Shown: one piece after another, positions 43,523 to 52,699 of the stretch | How positions within the stretch are numbered: the stretch's first letter is position 1 | Layout: each line of letters opens with the position of its first letter | Assembly: GCF_003347515.1 (NCBI RefSeq) | Contig: NZ_QEII01000323.1 | Span: 62,001 to 126,000, forward strand | Reading direction: 5' to 3' | Length of the DNA: 64,000 bases | From: Rhodoferax ferrireducens | GTDB lineage: Bacteria > Pseudomonadota > Gammaproteobacteria > Burkholderiales > Burkholderiaceae_C | The notes under the pieces: model-generated | What the model saw: the letters and a program-made list of their open reading frames with translations, nothing else | Database searches by the model: none | What the model was told of the DNA's origin: nothing | Made by a program: the position numbers and the translations under genes

Positions 43523-43941
43523 CCGACATCACGATTTTTCACAACCCCAAGTGCGGCACCTCGCGCAACACGCTGGCACTGATCCGCAACAGCGGTGTCG
43601 AGCCGCGTGTCATTCCCTATCTGCAAACACCGCCGACCCGGACTGAGCTGGTGGCGCTGATTGGTGCCCTCGGCACGCCGGTGCGCGAGGTGATGCGCGC
43701 CAAGGAAGCGGTCTACCAAGAGCTGGACCTGGACAACCCCAAGTGGACCGATGACGAGCTGGTCGACGCCATGCTGGCACACCCGATCCTGATCAACCGT
43801 CCTATCGTCGTCACGCCGCTGGGCGCGCGCCTGTGCCGACCGTCCGAAGCCGTGCTCGACATTCTGCCCCAGCCGCAACAGGGCGCCTTCACCAAGGAAG
43901 ATGGCGAAGCGGTGATCGACGAGCAAGGCCGACGGGTCTGA
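43519..43941 (+). CDS. arsC: Arsenate reductase, glutaredoxin-coupled
   Basis: A 140-residue ArsC of the Spx/thioredoxin-fold type. HNPKCGTSRN places the catalytic Cys at C12 and His at H8 as in the E. coli plasmid enzyme; downstream arginines in LINRPIV and GARLCRP match the substrate-binding positions. It starts by overlapping the acr3 stop by four bases (ATGA). It is functionally redundant with the thioredoxin-type enzyme but uses glutathione/glutaredoxin. Confidence 0.93.
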   Translation: MTDITIFHNPKCGTSRNTLALIRNSGVEPRVIPYLQTPPTRTELVALIGALGTPVREVMRAKEAVYQELDLDNPKWTDDELVDAMLAHPILINRPIVVTPLGARLCRPSEAVLDILPQPQQGAFTKEDGEAVIDEQGRRV

Positions 43942-43945
43942 ACCG

Positions 43946-44668
43946 ATGTCCGACTTGTTAGCCGATCTGCCCCAGGTCAAGGCCGAACGTTTCAACGTTC
44001 CCGACCTTGCCCAACTGCGCCCCGCCGTGCCCAGCACCCATGCACCGCGGTTTCTGCTGCTCTACGGCTCCTTGCGCGCACGCTCGTTCAGCCGGCTTCT
44101 GACCGAGGAGGCCGCGCGCCTGCTGACGGCCATGGGCGCCGAGGTCAAAATCTTCAACCCCAGCGGCCTGCCGCTGCCCGACGACGCACCCGAGAGTCAC
44201 CCCAAGGTGGCGGAGTTGCGGGCGCTGGCGCATTGGGCGGAAGGCATGGTGTGGTGCTCGCCCGAGCGCCACGGCGCCATGACCGGCATCATAAAAAGCC
44301 AGATCGACTGGATTCCCCTGTCGGTTGGCGCCGTGCGACCGACGCAGGGCAAGACGCTGGCGCTGATGCAGGTGTGCGGCGGCTCGCAATCCTTTAACGC
44401 CGTCAACCAGTTGCGCGTGCTGGGCCGCTGGATGCGCATGCTGACCATCCCGAACCAGTCCTCGGTCGCCAAGGCTTTTCTGGAATTCGACGAGGCCGGA
44501 CGCATGAAGCCATCGGCCTACTTTGATCGGGTGGTGGACGTGATGGAAGAGCTGGTCAAGTTCACTTTGTTGACCCGGGACATCGGGCCCTACCTGGTGG
44601 ACCGCTACAGTGAGCGCAAGGAAAGCGCCGAGGAGCTGTCCAGGCGGGTCAACCAGAAGGCTATCTGA
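43946..44668 (+). CDS. arsH: ArsH organoarsenical oxidase / NADPH-FMN reductase
   Basis: A 240-residue flavodoxin-like protein. The FMN-phosphate loop is YGSLRARSFSR (about residues 40-50); further family blocks are WCSPERHGAMTGIIKSQIDW and QVCGGSQSFNAVNQLR. ArsH oxidises toxic methylarsenite and some aromatic arsenicals to the pentavalent form. It is the last gene of the operon, 4 bp after arsC. A truncated, diverged second copy of its 3' half lies at 54877-55242. Confidence 0.94.
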   Translation: MSDLLADLPQVKAERFNVPDLAQLRPAVPSTHAPRFLLLYGSLRARSFSRLLTEEAARLLTAMGAEVKIFNPSGLPLPDDAPESHPKVAELRALAHWAEGMVWCSPERHGAMTGIIKSQIDWIPLSVGAVRPTQGKTLALMQVCGGSQSFNAVNQLRVLGRWMRMLTIPNQSSVAKAFLEFDEAGRMKPSAYFDRVVDVMEELVKFTLLTRDIGPYLVDRYSERKESAEELSRRVNQKAI

Positions 44669-44726
44669 CTACTCATTTTTTGATAGCTGCTAGCGCATGA
44701 GGTACGCGGGCTGGAGGCGAATTAAT
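44669..44726 (+). repeat. Dispersed 60-65 bp repeat, copy D
   Basis: CTACTCATTTTTTGATAGC continues into TAGCTGCTAGCGC, then a variable middle and GCGGGCTGGAGGCGAATTAA. It aligns with copies A to C and follows the arsH stop immediately. It gives the most complete TAGCTGCTAGCGC core. Confidence 0.75.
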
Positions 44727-44852
44727 TCAAGGAAATCAAGACCCTCCAAATCAGGCCTGTCGACTCAACTTATTCTGTCAATATTCCCTTGTACCGGCTC
44801 CCGAAGTTGCGACTATACGAGTATCCAAGGTCCCAAATGTACCCGCTGTAAG

Positions 44853-46658
44853 ATGAGTTGCATGCGTTGGTTGACCCCTCCCCCATACATGTTTTTTCTC
44901 CGTCGCCGCGTCTTCCTCGCGCTGATTCTTTTGTCCACTCTGAATTTCGCGGCTTCCGGCGAACAACGTCCCGTGCGCATTGGCCTGCTGGCCTTTCTCG
45001 ACACCGAGGCAATGACCAGCCAGTGGACGCCGCTGGTCAATCATCTTGCGGCCGCGCTTCCAGGCTACAAGCCGGTTCTCATTCAGCTAGACCATGCGGC
45101 TCTGCGCGAGGCGGTGGCCACCCAGTCAGTCGACTTTGTCATCACCAATCCAGGCAGCTATGTCGCGCTCGAAATGGAATTCGGCATCAGCCGGATTGCC
45201 ACGCTCGATACCGCGCAGGCACCTTCACCGATGCGGGCGGTCGGTTCGGCCGTGATTGTGCGGGCCGACCGCAAAGATTTGGTTTCCTTGTCCGATCTAG
45301 CCGGCAAGCGCGTGATCGCCGTCGGAGAAAATGCTTTTGGTGGTTTCCAGGTGGCGTGGCGCGAGTTTGCGCAACTTGGCCTTGACCCCTTCACGGACTT
45401 CGCGCAACTCGACTTCGTCGGCTTGCCGATGCACACGGTGACCGACGCCGTTATCGAAGGCCGCGCCGATGCCGGGATCGTTCGGGCCTGCACCATTGAA
45501 AATCTGGCGTCACGCCCTCCGTCTGGCTTTCGCGTGCTGTCGCCACGCCGCGAGCCGGATTTTCCCTGCCAGACGTCGACCCGTCTTTATCCCGACTGGC
45601 CGATTGCCACGCTGCGGAGCACGCCGCCGGCCCTGGCGAAGTCCATCGCCATCGCGTTACTCGCCATGTCGGTGACGCCGGAAGGCATGTCGTGGACAGT
45701 GCCGGCCGATTACCAGGCGGTCCATGAGCTGTTTCGCGAACTGCAAACGGGGCCATACAGCTACCTCAAGGAAAGCACGCTGCGGGCGGCTGTGGTCCGC
45801 TACTGGCCGCTGATACTCATGCTGGCGACGCTGATGGTCGCCTGGATTATCTACACCGTGCGGGTTGAGTATCTGGTGCAGGCGCGTACCGCCGCGCTGC
45901 GACAGGCGCTGGACGAACGCAAGACAATTGAAGGTCGCATGCGCGTGCATCAAGAGCAGGTCGAGCACCTGTCACGCCTCTCAATACTCGGCGAGCTTTC
46001 CGGCACGCTGGCGCATGAAATCAATCAGCCACTCGCCAGCATTGGCAACTATGCGCAGAGCCTGGTGCTGCGGGTGGACAACGGCCGCGTGACCGATGCC
46101 GCCGTGCGTGAGGCCAGCCTCGAGATGGCCGGCCAGGCCGCGCGGGCGGCGGGCATCCTGAGTCGCATTCGCGGTTTTTCCCGGAAGCGGGCGACCGTGC
46201 GTGAACGCCGTGTTCTGGCCGAGCTGGTGCGCGAAACGGTTGTACTGTTTTCGGGGATGCTTTCAAACCGGCCCGAGATTCGGGTGGATGAGGGAACGGC
46301 AGCAAACTGTGTGGTTGAGGTTGATCCCCTGCAGATCCAGCAAATCATGCTGAACCTGCTCAAGAATGGGCTGGACGCGATGCAGGATTTACCTGACGAC
46401 CAGCGCCGCCTGGACATCGTTCTGCGACCGGACAACGGCACGCTGCACGTTGCGGTTCGTGATTACGGGCGCGGCCTCGCCCCCGAGGCGCAAGAACATC
46501 TGTTTGAGCCTTTTTTTACCACCAAGACGGACGGCCTGGGGCTCGGCCTGTCGATCTGCACCACCATCATTGAAGCGCACGGCGGCCGCCTTTCGGCCCA
46601 GCCGCCGGCCGAAGGGCCTGGACTGGTCTTCACTTTTACGCTCCCCACTCATGACTGA
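44853..46658 (+). CDS. ttrS: Tetrathionate sensor histidine kinase TtrS
   Basis: A 601-residue membrane sensor. After an N-terminal signal/anchor (FLRRRVFLALILLSTLNF) comes a PhnD-like periplasmic binding domain (about residues 40-300), a membrane helix near 318-340, and the kinase. The H-box is LSGTLAHEINQPLASI; the N-box is IMLNLLKNGLDAM, with DYGRGLA and GLGLGLSICTTIIEAHGG after it. The PhnD-type sensor fused to a HisKA is typical of TtrS. Start codons at 44853, 44862 and 44889 are all possible. Its stop overlaps the ttrR start by eight bases. Confidence 0.9.
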   Translation: MSCMRWLTPPPYMFFLRRRVFLALILLSTLNFAASGEQRPVRIGLLAFLDTEAMTSQWTPLVNHLAAALPGYKPVLIQLDHAALREAVATQSVDFVITNPGSYVALEMEFGISRIATLDTAQAPSPMRAVGSAVIVRADRKDLVSLSDLAGKRVIAVGENAFGGFQVAWREFAQLGLDPFTDFAQLDFVGLPMHTVTDAVIEGRADAGIVRACTIENLASRPPSGFRVLSPRREPDFPCQTSTRLYPDWPIATLRSTPPALAKSIAIALLAMSVTPEGMSWTVPADYQAVHELFRELQTGPYSYLKESTLRAAVVRYWPLILMLATLMVAWIIYTVRVEYLVQARTAALRQALDERKTIEGRMRVHQEQVEHLSRLSILGELSGTLAHEINQPLASIGNYAQSLVLRVDNGRVTDAAVREASLEMAGQAARAAGILSRIRGFSRKRATVRERRVLAELVRETVVLFSGMLSNRPEIRVDEGTAANCVVEVDPLQIQQIMLNLLKNGLDAMQDLPDDQRRLDIVLRPDNGTLHVAVRDYGRGLAPEAQEHLFEPFFTTKTDGLGLGLSICTTIIEAHGGRLSAQPPAEGPGLVFTFTLPTHD

Positions 46659-47286
46659 TTTTGCTAACAATCCGGTGATCCATGTCGTGGACGATGACGC
46701 GGCGTTTCGCCGCTCGCTCGTTTTTCTGCTCGAATCGCTCGGCTGGCCGGTGCTCGCGCACGCCTCTGCGGGCGACTTTCTCAGGGCCTGCCCGGTGCCG
46801 CCGGCGGATTTCGGCTGTCTCGTGCTGGACATCCGCATGCCCGGCATGAATGGGCTTGAACTTCAGCAGGCGTTGCGCGCACGGGGCTGGACGCCGGCTG
46901 TGGTGTTCATGACTGGGCACGGCGACGTCGAACTCGCGGTGCAGGCGATGAAGCAGGGGGCTTTTGATTTTCTCGAAAAGCCGTTTCGCGATCAAACCTT
47001 GCTCGATACAGTCGGCGCCGCCGTGCGCCACGGCGGCGAACAGCGGGTAGCAGAGCAACGGCGCGAGCGCGGGCAACTGCTGCTCGCCCGCCTGTCGCCA
47101 CGCGAGCGGGAAGTAGCCCGCCTCGTTGCGCTTGGCCTGCCGAACAAGCTGGTGGCGCGCGACCTCGAGATCAGCGAAAAGACGGTGCATGTGCATCGCC
47201 AGCACGTCATGGAAAAAGCCGAGGTCAGCAGTGCCGCCGAACTGGCTCGCCTCATGTTGTGGGTCGACCCACAGGCGCTCGGTTGA
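46651..47286 (+). CDS. ttrR: Tetrathionate response regulator TtrR
   Basis: A 211-residue FixJ-type response regulator. The receiver domain (about residues 8-125) has acidic VVDDDAAF, phospho-acceptor Asp in CLVLDIRMPG and Lys in FLEKPF. The C-terminal LuxR-type helix-turn-helix (about 145-205) reads LSPREREVARLVALG, then ISEKTVHVHRQHVMEKA. It should activate ttrBCA when tetrathionate is present; the ttrA 3' end lies convergent, 14 bp away, so the target promoter must be upstream of ttrB, at about 52.3 kb. Confidence 0.93.
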   Translation: MTDFANNPVIHVVDDDAAFRRSLVFLLESLGWPVLAHASAGDFLRACPVPPADFGCLVLDIRMPGMNGLELQQALRARGWTPAVVFMTGHGDVELAVQAMKQGAFDFLEKPFRDQTLLDTVGAAVRHGGEQRVAEQRRERGQLLLARLSPREREVARLVALGLPNKLVARDLEISEKTVHVHRQHVMEKAEVSSAAELARLMLWVDPQALG

Positions 47287-47300
47287 GGATACCGTCGCGC

Positions 47301-50300
47301 TCAGGCGCGGTCCAGTTTGGCGGGCAGGCCGTTGCGTACAGCGGTGCCGGCGATGGCGTCAACCCACACTGATTTGCCGGGCCGGGTGGGGTCGGCGAGT
47401 CCGAGGTCGTTGATGTTGATGCCAGCGCGCAATGCGGGCTTGTCCGGCTGCTGTAGTTTGCCAATGCGGTGGGCGCGGGCGCCGAGCTCGCGATGGCCAA
47501 AGCCGTGCTCGATGGCGACGACGCCCTGCATCACGCCCTCATGCACGATCACGGTCGTTTTGACGGCACCGCCTGGCGTGCTCAGGGTGGCAATGTCGCC
47601 GCTCTTCAGTCCCGCCTTGGCGGCATCGGCCGGATGCACGAGGAGCGGATTGTTGGCGTGAACTCCGGTCAGCCGGGTAGCGGCGATGCTGTAGGAGTTT
47701 TGCAGCGCCGACTTGAAGCTGACCACCTGCAGCGGCCACTTCGCTTCGCCGTAGATCTTGCGCATCGGCGTGCCGTCGAAAAAGGCGGGTTGCTGCCAGC
47801 TGGCACAGCCCGTGAAGCGCTTGCCGGTGATGCTGTTTTTGCTGCCACCGACCATGTCACTCCATAGCCAGAGTGGATTCTTGAAACGGTTGGTCTGCCA
47901 TTCGGGATTGTTCTCGTCCTGGGCGTCCTTGGCGGGTTGGTAGCGTCCACCCCGGGTGAACAGGAAGGCCACCTTGCGCCACTCCTCGGGCTTCAGGTTA
48001 GCCTCAAGCAGCGGGCGCAGCCGGTCGACACCAGACAGCGTGAGGTCCTCGTCGGTGGCGTCGGGCACCGGCTCCTTGCCGAGCCAGGCGATGTTGGCGC
48101 CGCCGCGCAGATACCAGTGCTCGGGGCGCTCCAGCGGTAATGGCTTTCCATCCATGTCGCTCATGGCCTCCGGCCCGAAGCCGGGAAGCGCCATGGCTTT
48201 CGCCAGCGCGATGAAGAAGGTTTCCATGCCAATGGCCTGACCGTCCGGCGTTTTCGCCGCCTTGGGCTCGACCACCGGCCAGCGCGCCGTGCAGGCCTTG
48301 GTCGGCACACCCGCCCACGGTGCGCTCCAGCCCCAGCTTTCGTACATCAGTGAATCCGGCACGATGTAGTCGGCGAAGGCGTTGCTTTCGTTGATCAGCG
48401 GATCGACTGAGATGATCAGGGGAATTTTCTTCGGATCGGCGAGGTCTTTTTCGATCTGTGCGCGCAAACCGGGGATGCCATAGAGCGGGTTGGAGCTCCA
48501 CAGGATCAGAGCCCGAATGCCGTAGGGGTAGCCGTTCATGGCCCCGGTGAACCATTCAGTGGCCAGGCCCGGTGCGTTCGGGAACCACGGTGACTGTGCC
48601 GGGTAGGGTTTGCCTTCGGTTTTTTTGCGCGCGAATTCGCTGGTTTTTTCGTAGGGCGCGTTACGGCCAAGTGGCGTGCCTTTGGGCTTGATCGCACCGG
48701 GGAAATTGTCGAGGTTGTAGCGCGGCCCCTCGCCGTTGTCCTTGAAGCTGCCGCCGTTCATGACCAGGCCGCCCTTCCAGTTCAGGTTGCCGATCAGCAG
48801 GTTGAGCGTCATTACCGAGAAGGCGTTGTAGAAGCCGGCGCCCGACATCATGCCGCCGTGGGCGATGACTGACGCCTTCCTGCCGTGGCTGGTGAACTCG
48901 GCGGCCAGCGCGCTGATGGTGGGTACCGCAATGCCGCAGGCTTGGGCGCATTGCTCAATCGTCTGCTTCTCAATGGATGCCTTGAGCAGCAGCCAGGCGG
49001 TTTGCACCGCAAGCGGTTTGTCGTCAACGGTCAGGCTGGCCTGGGCGTCAAGTGCGGCCGGGCCGCTTGCCTCACCGGCCAGCGCCGGCTTGCCGTCGGC
49101 ACCGAGGACCAGATAGGAATCGCTCTCCTTGTAGCGCTCTTCCTCGGCAAGTGGCAAACCGATATCGGAGCCGCGCAGAAAGCGCCCTTGGCGCGGGTGA
49201 CCCGCTTCGGTGATGACCAGCCAGGTGGCACTGGAGAAGGACGGCTCGCCCTGCTGTTCGGCGACCGTGAGGTTGGGGTTGGCGAGGTAGGCGGTATTGA
49301 TGCGCCCGTTGTCGAGCATCCAGCGCATCATGCCGAGCGCCAGTGCGCTGTCGGTGCCGGGACGGATCGGAATCCAGCGGCCGCGGTCGGCGGCGGCGCG
49401 GTTGTCGGCGTTGGTCAGAACCGGGTCGACCACCACATAGTTGAGTTTGCCGTCGCTGCGCCCCTTGGCCAGCATGGCGCCGGTACGCTTGAACGGGTTG
49501 CCGGCATTGCCCGGCGCCGTGCCGATGAAGATGACGAACTCGCTGTTGGCCAGATCGGGCTTGCCGTGCGGCATTTTTTTCATGTCGCCGAACAAGGCGC
49601 CGGAGCCGGAGCGGTAGGCGCCGCCACAGTAGGAGCCGTGGCCAACGAAATTGAGGGTGCCGTAGGAATTGTTCCAGAAGCGCCGGGCGAAAGCTTCACG
49701 GCCGTCATTGACGCTGGAGAGCAGCGCTACCTGATTGACCTGGGCGCCGAATTCGGGCTGCGCGGTGTCGATCGGCGTAGTCAGTTTACGCAGGGCCTTG
49801 AGGCCGGCAACCGGACCTTCGCCGAACAGGTCACCGCCTTCAGTCACTTCCCTGACCAATTGGTCAAAGGCGATGGGCTCCCACTTGCCGGAGTTGCGTG
49901 GGCCGACGCGTTTCAGTGGCGTCAGGACGCGAAATGGCGAGCTGATCTGCGACAGCACAGCGTTACCCCGGCCGCAGGCGGTCGAGCGGCCGACGAGGCC
50001 TTTATCCTGAAAGCGCGACATGGCGATCAGGCTTTCCTTGACGGAGGCCTTCATCGGCAGGTGCGGTTCGGTAGAGAGCGGGCTGTAGGGATTGCCTGCC
50101 ACGCGAATGATGCGGCCCGACGCCTTGTCGATGCGCACCCGCACACCGCACTGGGTGGTGCAGCCCAGGCAGGCGGTGTAGCTGACCTGCTGCGCGGGGT
50201 TGGGCTGCAGCTTGCCGGTGATGGGGTCCACCGTGAATTCGGGTGCGGCGGCATTGCCCCAGACATTGTGCTTGGGCGCATCTTTACCCATCACCTTGTC

Positions 50301-50387
50301 GGCGATACGGCCCAGGGTTTGCGAAAAACCGACGGTGAAGGCGGTGAGCCCGCCGGCGGCGATGAGTTGGCGACGTGTGTTTTTCAT
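47301..50387 (-). CDS. ttrA: Tetrathionate reductase catalytic subunit A (molybdopterin)
   Basis: A 1028-residue periplasmic molybdopterin-bis-guanine-dinucleotide enzyme reducing tetrathionate to thiosulfate. A twin-arginine start TRRQLIAAGGLTAF gives Tat export. The 4Fe-4S cluster ligands are C73, C76, C80 and C138 (CLGCTTQC, RSTACGRG). The probable Mo ligand is C254 in GHGSYCGGAYR. Further cofactor blocks are WSSNPLYGIPG and ARAHRIGK. It is last in the ttrB-ttrC-ttrA operon, 16 bp after ttrC. Confidence 0.93.
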   Translation of the reverse strand: MKNTRRQLIAAGGLTAFTVGFSQTLGRIADKVMGKDAPKHNVWGNAAAPEFTVDPITGKLQPNPAQQVSYTACLGCTTQCGVRVRIDKASGRIIRVAGNPYSPLSTEPHLPMKASVKESLIAMSRFQDKGLVGRSTACGRGNAVLSQISSPFRVLTPLKRVGPRNSGKWEPIAFDQLVREVTEGGDLFGEGPVAGLKALRKLTTPIDTAQPEFGAQVNQVALLSSVNDGREAFARRFWNNSYGTLNFVGHGSYCGGAYRSGSGALFGDMKKMPHGKPDLANSEFVIFIGTAPGNAGNPFKRTGAMLAKGRSDGKLNYVVVDPVLTNADNRAAADRGRWIPIRPGTDSALALGMMRWMLDNGRINTAYLANPNLTVAEQQGEPSFSSATWLVITEAGHPRQGRFLRGSDIGLPLAEEERYKESDSYLVLGADGKPALAGEASGPAALDAQASLTVDDKPLAVQTAWLLLKASIEKQTIEQCAQACGIAVPTISALAAEFTSHGRKASVIAHGGMMSGAGFYNAFSVMTLNLLIGNLNWKGGLVMNGGSFKDNGEGPRYNLDNFPGAIKPKGTPLGRNAPYEKTSEFARKKTEGKPYPAQSPWFPNAPGLATEWFTGAMNGYPYGIRALILWSSNPLYGIPGLRAQIEKDLADPKKIPLIISVDPLINESNAFADYIVPDSLMYESWGWSAPWAGVPTKACTARWPVVEPKAAKTPDGQAIGMETFFIALAKAMALPGFGPEAMSDMDGKPLPLERPEHWYLRGGANIAWLGKEPVPDATDEDLTLSGVDRLRPLLEANLKPEEWRKVAFLFTRGGRYQPAKDAQDENNPEWQTNRFKNPLWLWSDMVGGSKNSITGKRFTGCASWQQPAFFDGTPMRKIYGEAKWPLQVVSFKSALQNSYSIAATRLTGVHANNPLLVHPADAAKAGLKSGDIATLSTPGGAVKTTVIVHEGVMQGVVAIEHGFGHRELGARAHRIGKLQQPDKPALRAGININDLGLADPTRPGKSVWVDAIAGTAVRNGLPAKLDRA

Positions 50388-50403
50388 GATGATCTCCTTG
50401 CGC

Positions 50404-51501
50404 TTACGCGGATTTGGCGGTCAGGCGCTCGACCGGCAGCAGCGTGGTGAGTACGATGAACAGAGCGACCCACAAGCCAAAGGTGCCGACAATGCCAAGC
50501 AGGCCGTCGTAGCCGAGCGGCAGTTGATACTGATAAAAGCCAGCCCCGGTCTTGGGAACTTCTTGTCCACCGATGAAGATAGTCCAGCGCATCATCCAGG
50601 CGCTGTGCAGGGCGAGCAGGCCGATCAGCCATCCGCTGCCCGGGCGGCGCAGCGCAAGCCACAGCGTCAATGCCGTGCTGCCAGCGGCCCAAACTGCGGT
50701 CAGCTTCCAGGCGGCGGAGGGTGCTACCTGGGCCAGTGCCTGGGCGTGGCTCGGCGACAAGCCCGTGAGGCCAAGCAGCAGCCAGACCGCGCCGATCAAC
50801 AGGGCCAGTCCCTGCGTTAGTGCCAGGGCCCGGGACAGGCGTTTGGTATCGTCTGAGGAGGCCGGCTTGCCAGCAAAACGCTGGAGGATCAGCGTGAGGC
50901 CGATGCCACCCGCCAGCGCAGTGACCACGAACTGCACCGGCAGGAAGGGTGTGTCCCACAGCGGACGCGCTCGGACCACCATCACCTCCATGCCGGTATA
51001 AACCGCGACCAACGAGGCGCCGACGAAGGCAAGGGCGGCGGCGGCGAGCAGCGCGCCCCGGCTTTCGAATCCGCCGTAGGCCATCCGTCGGCAAAGACGG
51101 GCCAGGCGCGGCGACAGGGCGCCATCCGCCGCCTGTTGCGCCAGCAGTGGTCGGAAAGCCAGCCAGGCGTACAGGATCAGGCCGCCCAGATAGACGGGGA
51201 TGAAGAAGGCACCCCAAGACATCCATGAGGAGGGCGTGAAGTACAGATAGAAGTGATAAAAGCGGCCCGGCTGATGCAGGTCGGCCAGCAGCGCAACGGG
51301 CGCCGTCAGGCCGCAGAGCAGGGCAGCGAGCAGGGCAACCCGCGAAATTCCGATCCAACCGGGACGCCGCCAGACGATGCCCGGCAGCGAGACCACAAAG
51401 GCGCCGTAGGACAGGCCAATCAGAAAGAAGTACTGCACTGCCCACGGCAGCCAGGCGACTTCGCGGACAACATTGACGGTTTCAACAATGGTCGGGTTCA
51501 T
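50404..51501 (-). CDS. ttrC: Tetrathionate reductase membrane subunit C (NrfD family)
   Basis: A 365-residue NrfD/PsrC-like integral membrane protein with about nine membrane helices, oxidising quinol and passing electrons to TtrB. The segment WAVQYFFLIGLSYGAFVVSL and SWMSWGAFFIPVYLGGLILY are typical. The start MNPTIVETVN follows GGAGACG; it overlaps the ttrB stop by four bases. Confidence 0.9.
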   Translation of the reverse strand: MNPTIVETVNVVREVAWLPWAVQYFFLIGLSYGAFVVSLPGIVWRRPGWIGISRVALLAALLCGLTAPVALLADLHQPGRFYHFYLYFTPSSWMSWGAFFIPVYLGGLILYAWLAFRPLLAQQAADGALSPRLARLCRRMAYGGFESRGALLAAAALAFVGASLVAVYTGMEVMVVRARPLWDTPFLPVQFVVTALAGGIGLTLILQRFAGKPASSDDTKRLSRALALTQGLALLIGAVWLLLGLTGLSPSHAQALAQVAPSAAWKLTAVWAAGSTALTLWLALRRPGSGWLIGLLALHSAWMMRWTIFIGGQEVPKTGAGFYQYQLPLGYDGLLGIVGTFGLWVALFIVLTTLLPVERLTAKSA

Positions 51502-52259
51502 GATTCGTCTCCATGAGTTGCGGGGTTCCACAGCGCGCCCTGGCCCTCCACCTTGCCCTGGAAGCGTTCATCCAGGCCGATGTAATAGACGCGAGGCTTG
51601 GTACCGAGTTCGGGCTTGAGCACCTTCAGTTGGTCGCTGGCGGCGTTCATACGTACACGTAATTCACCGTTGGGATCGTTTAGATCGCCAAAAATCCGCG
51701 CCCCGCCAACGCAGGTTTCAACGCAGGCCGGCAGCAAACCGGCCTCCAGTCGGTGGCCGCAGAAGGTGCATTTGTCAGCCTTGCCAGTCTGGTGATTGAT
51801 GAAGCGGGCGTCGTAGGGACAGGCCTGAACGCAGTAGGCGCAGCCCACACAGCGGTCACCGTCGACCAGTACCAGGCCGTCCTCACGCTTGAATGTGGCG
51901 CCGACCGGGCACACCGGGATGCACGGCGGGTTGTCACAGTGGTTGCAAAGGCGTGGCAGCACGTAGGTGCCCGCTGGCTGGCCAACCTGATCGCTCTGCT
52001 TGACGCTGTAGGTGGAGACGATGGTGCGAAAACTGCCCTCGGGGACGTCGTTTTCGTTGATGCAGGCCATGGTGCAGGCTTGGCAGCCAATGCACTTGCG
52101 GATATCGATCAGCATGCCCCAATGCGTGGTGGACTGCGTGGCAAGGGCTGTAGCCGGTAGGCTGACGGCACCCATGGTGACGACGGGAATCCCACGTAGA
52201 AACGCACGTCTCGACGAAGACTGGAGCGGGTCGGTAGGGCTGATTGCTTCGATTTTCAT
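51498..52259 (-). CDS. ttrB: Tetrathionate reductase iron-sulfur subunit B
   Basis: A 253-residue electron-transfer subunit with four [4Fe-4S] clusters. The Cys motifs are CIGCQACTMAC, CNHCDNPPCIPVC, CVGCAYCVQAC and CTFCGHRLEAGLLPAC with CVETC. An N-terminal twin-arginine signal SSRRAFLRGIPVVTMG exports it with TtrA. AAGGAAAG precedes the ATG. It is the first gene of ttrBCA and faces the cytochrome gene across a 440-bp region. Confidence 0.94.
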   Translation of the reverse strand: MKIEAISPTDPLQSSSRRAFLRGIPVVTMGAVSLPATALATQSTTHWGMLIDIRKCIGCQACTMACINENDVPEGSFRTIVSTYSVKQSDQVGQPAGTYVLPRLCNHCDNPPCIPVCPVGATFKREDGLVLVDGDRCVGCAYCVQACPYDARFINHQTGKADKCTFCGHRLEAGLLPACVETCVGGARIFGDLNDPNGELRVRMNAASDQLKVLKPELGTKPRVYYIGLDERFQGKVEGQGALWNPATHGDES

Positions 52260-52699
52260 GACAACTTTCCTTGGTTCAAGGTGTGCCACAAGGTTAGGCC
52301 CGAATTGACCCGACTGAAATTGGTGTGATAAGGCAGTTGACTAGATGGTTTTACCTATCGGACAACAAAACCTTCCCACGAGCGCTGTGGTAACTCACTG
52401 AAAAGCCGATCTGCCGACTGCATTGCGGTATTCAAACCTTGCCGCGAAGCGGCCATTCGACATTCAACGTGGCGGACGATTGACAGTGGCGCTTCCTGGG
52501 CATGCACTAGTGAGCTGTGCGTTGCCGTACAGACAGACAACTGTCTTTGACTCCAGAATTAAATCGTTTGCAGTCACGGGGGCAGATGCCACATATTGCA
52601 AGAAAAAGCTGATCGGCGGACATAAAAAATGGTACTTTTTTAGACGCAATCCTCTTTATGACGACGTAGGTGCAAGTGTTTTTTTGAAGGATTTATGCA
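52260..52699. promoter_or_regulatory. Divergent control region between ttrB and the TsdA-fusion cytochrome gene
   Basis: 440 bp between two divergent genes of linked function, AT-rich towards the cytochrome gene. GAAGGA before 52700 is its ribosome site. TtrR and an oxygen-responsive (FNR-type) site would be expected here, but no clear FNR box (TTGAT-n4-ATCAA) or dyad could be found by eye. No gene is seen in it. Confidence 0.5.
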
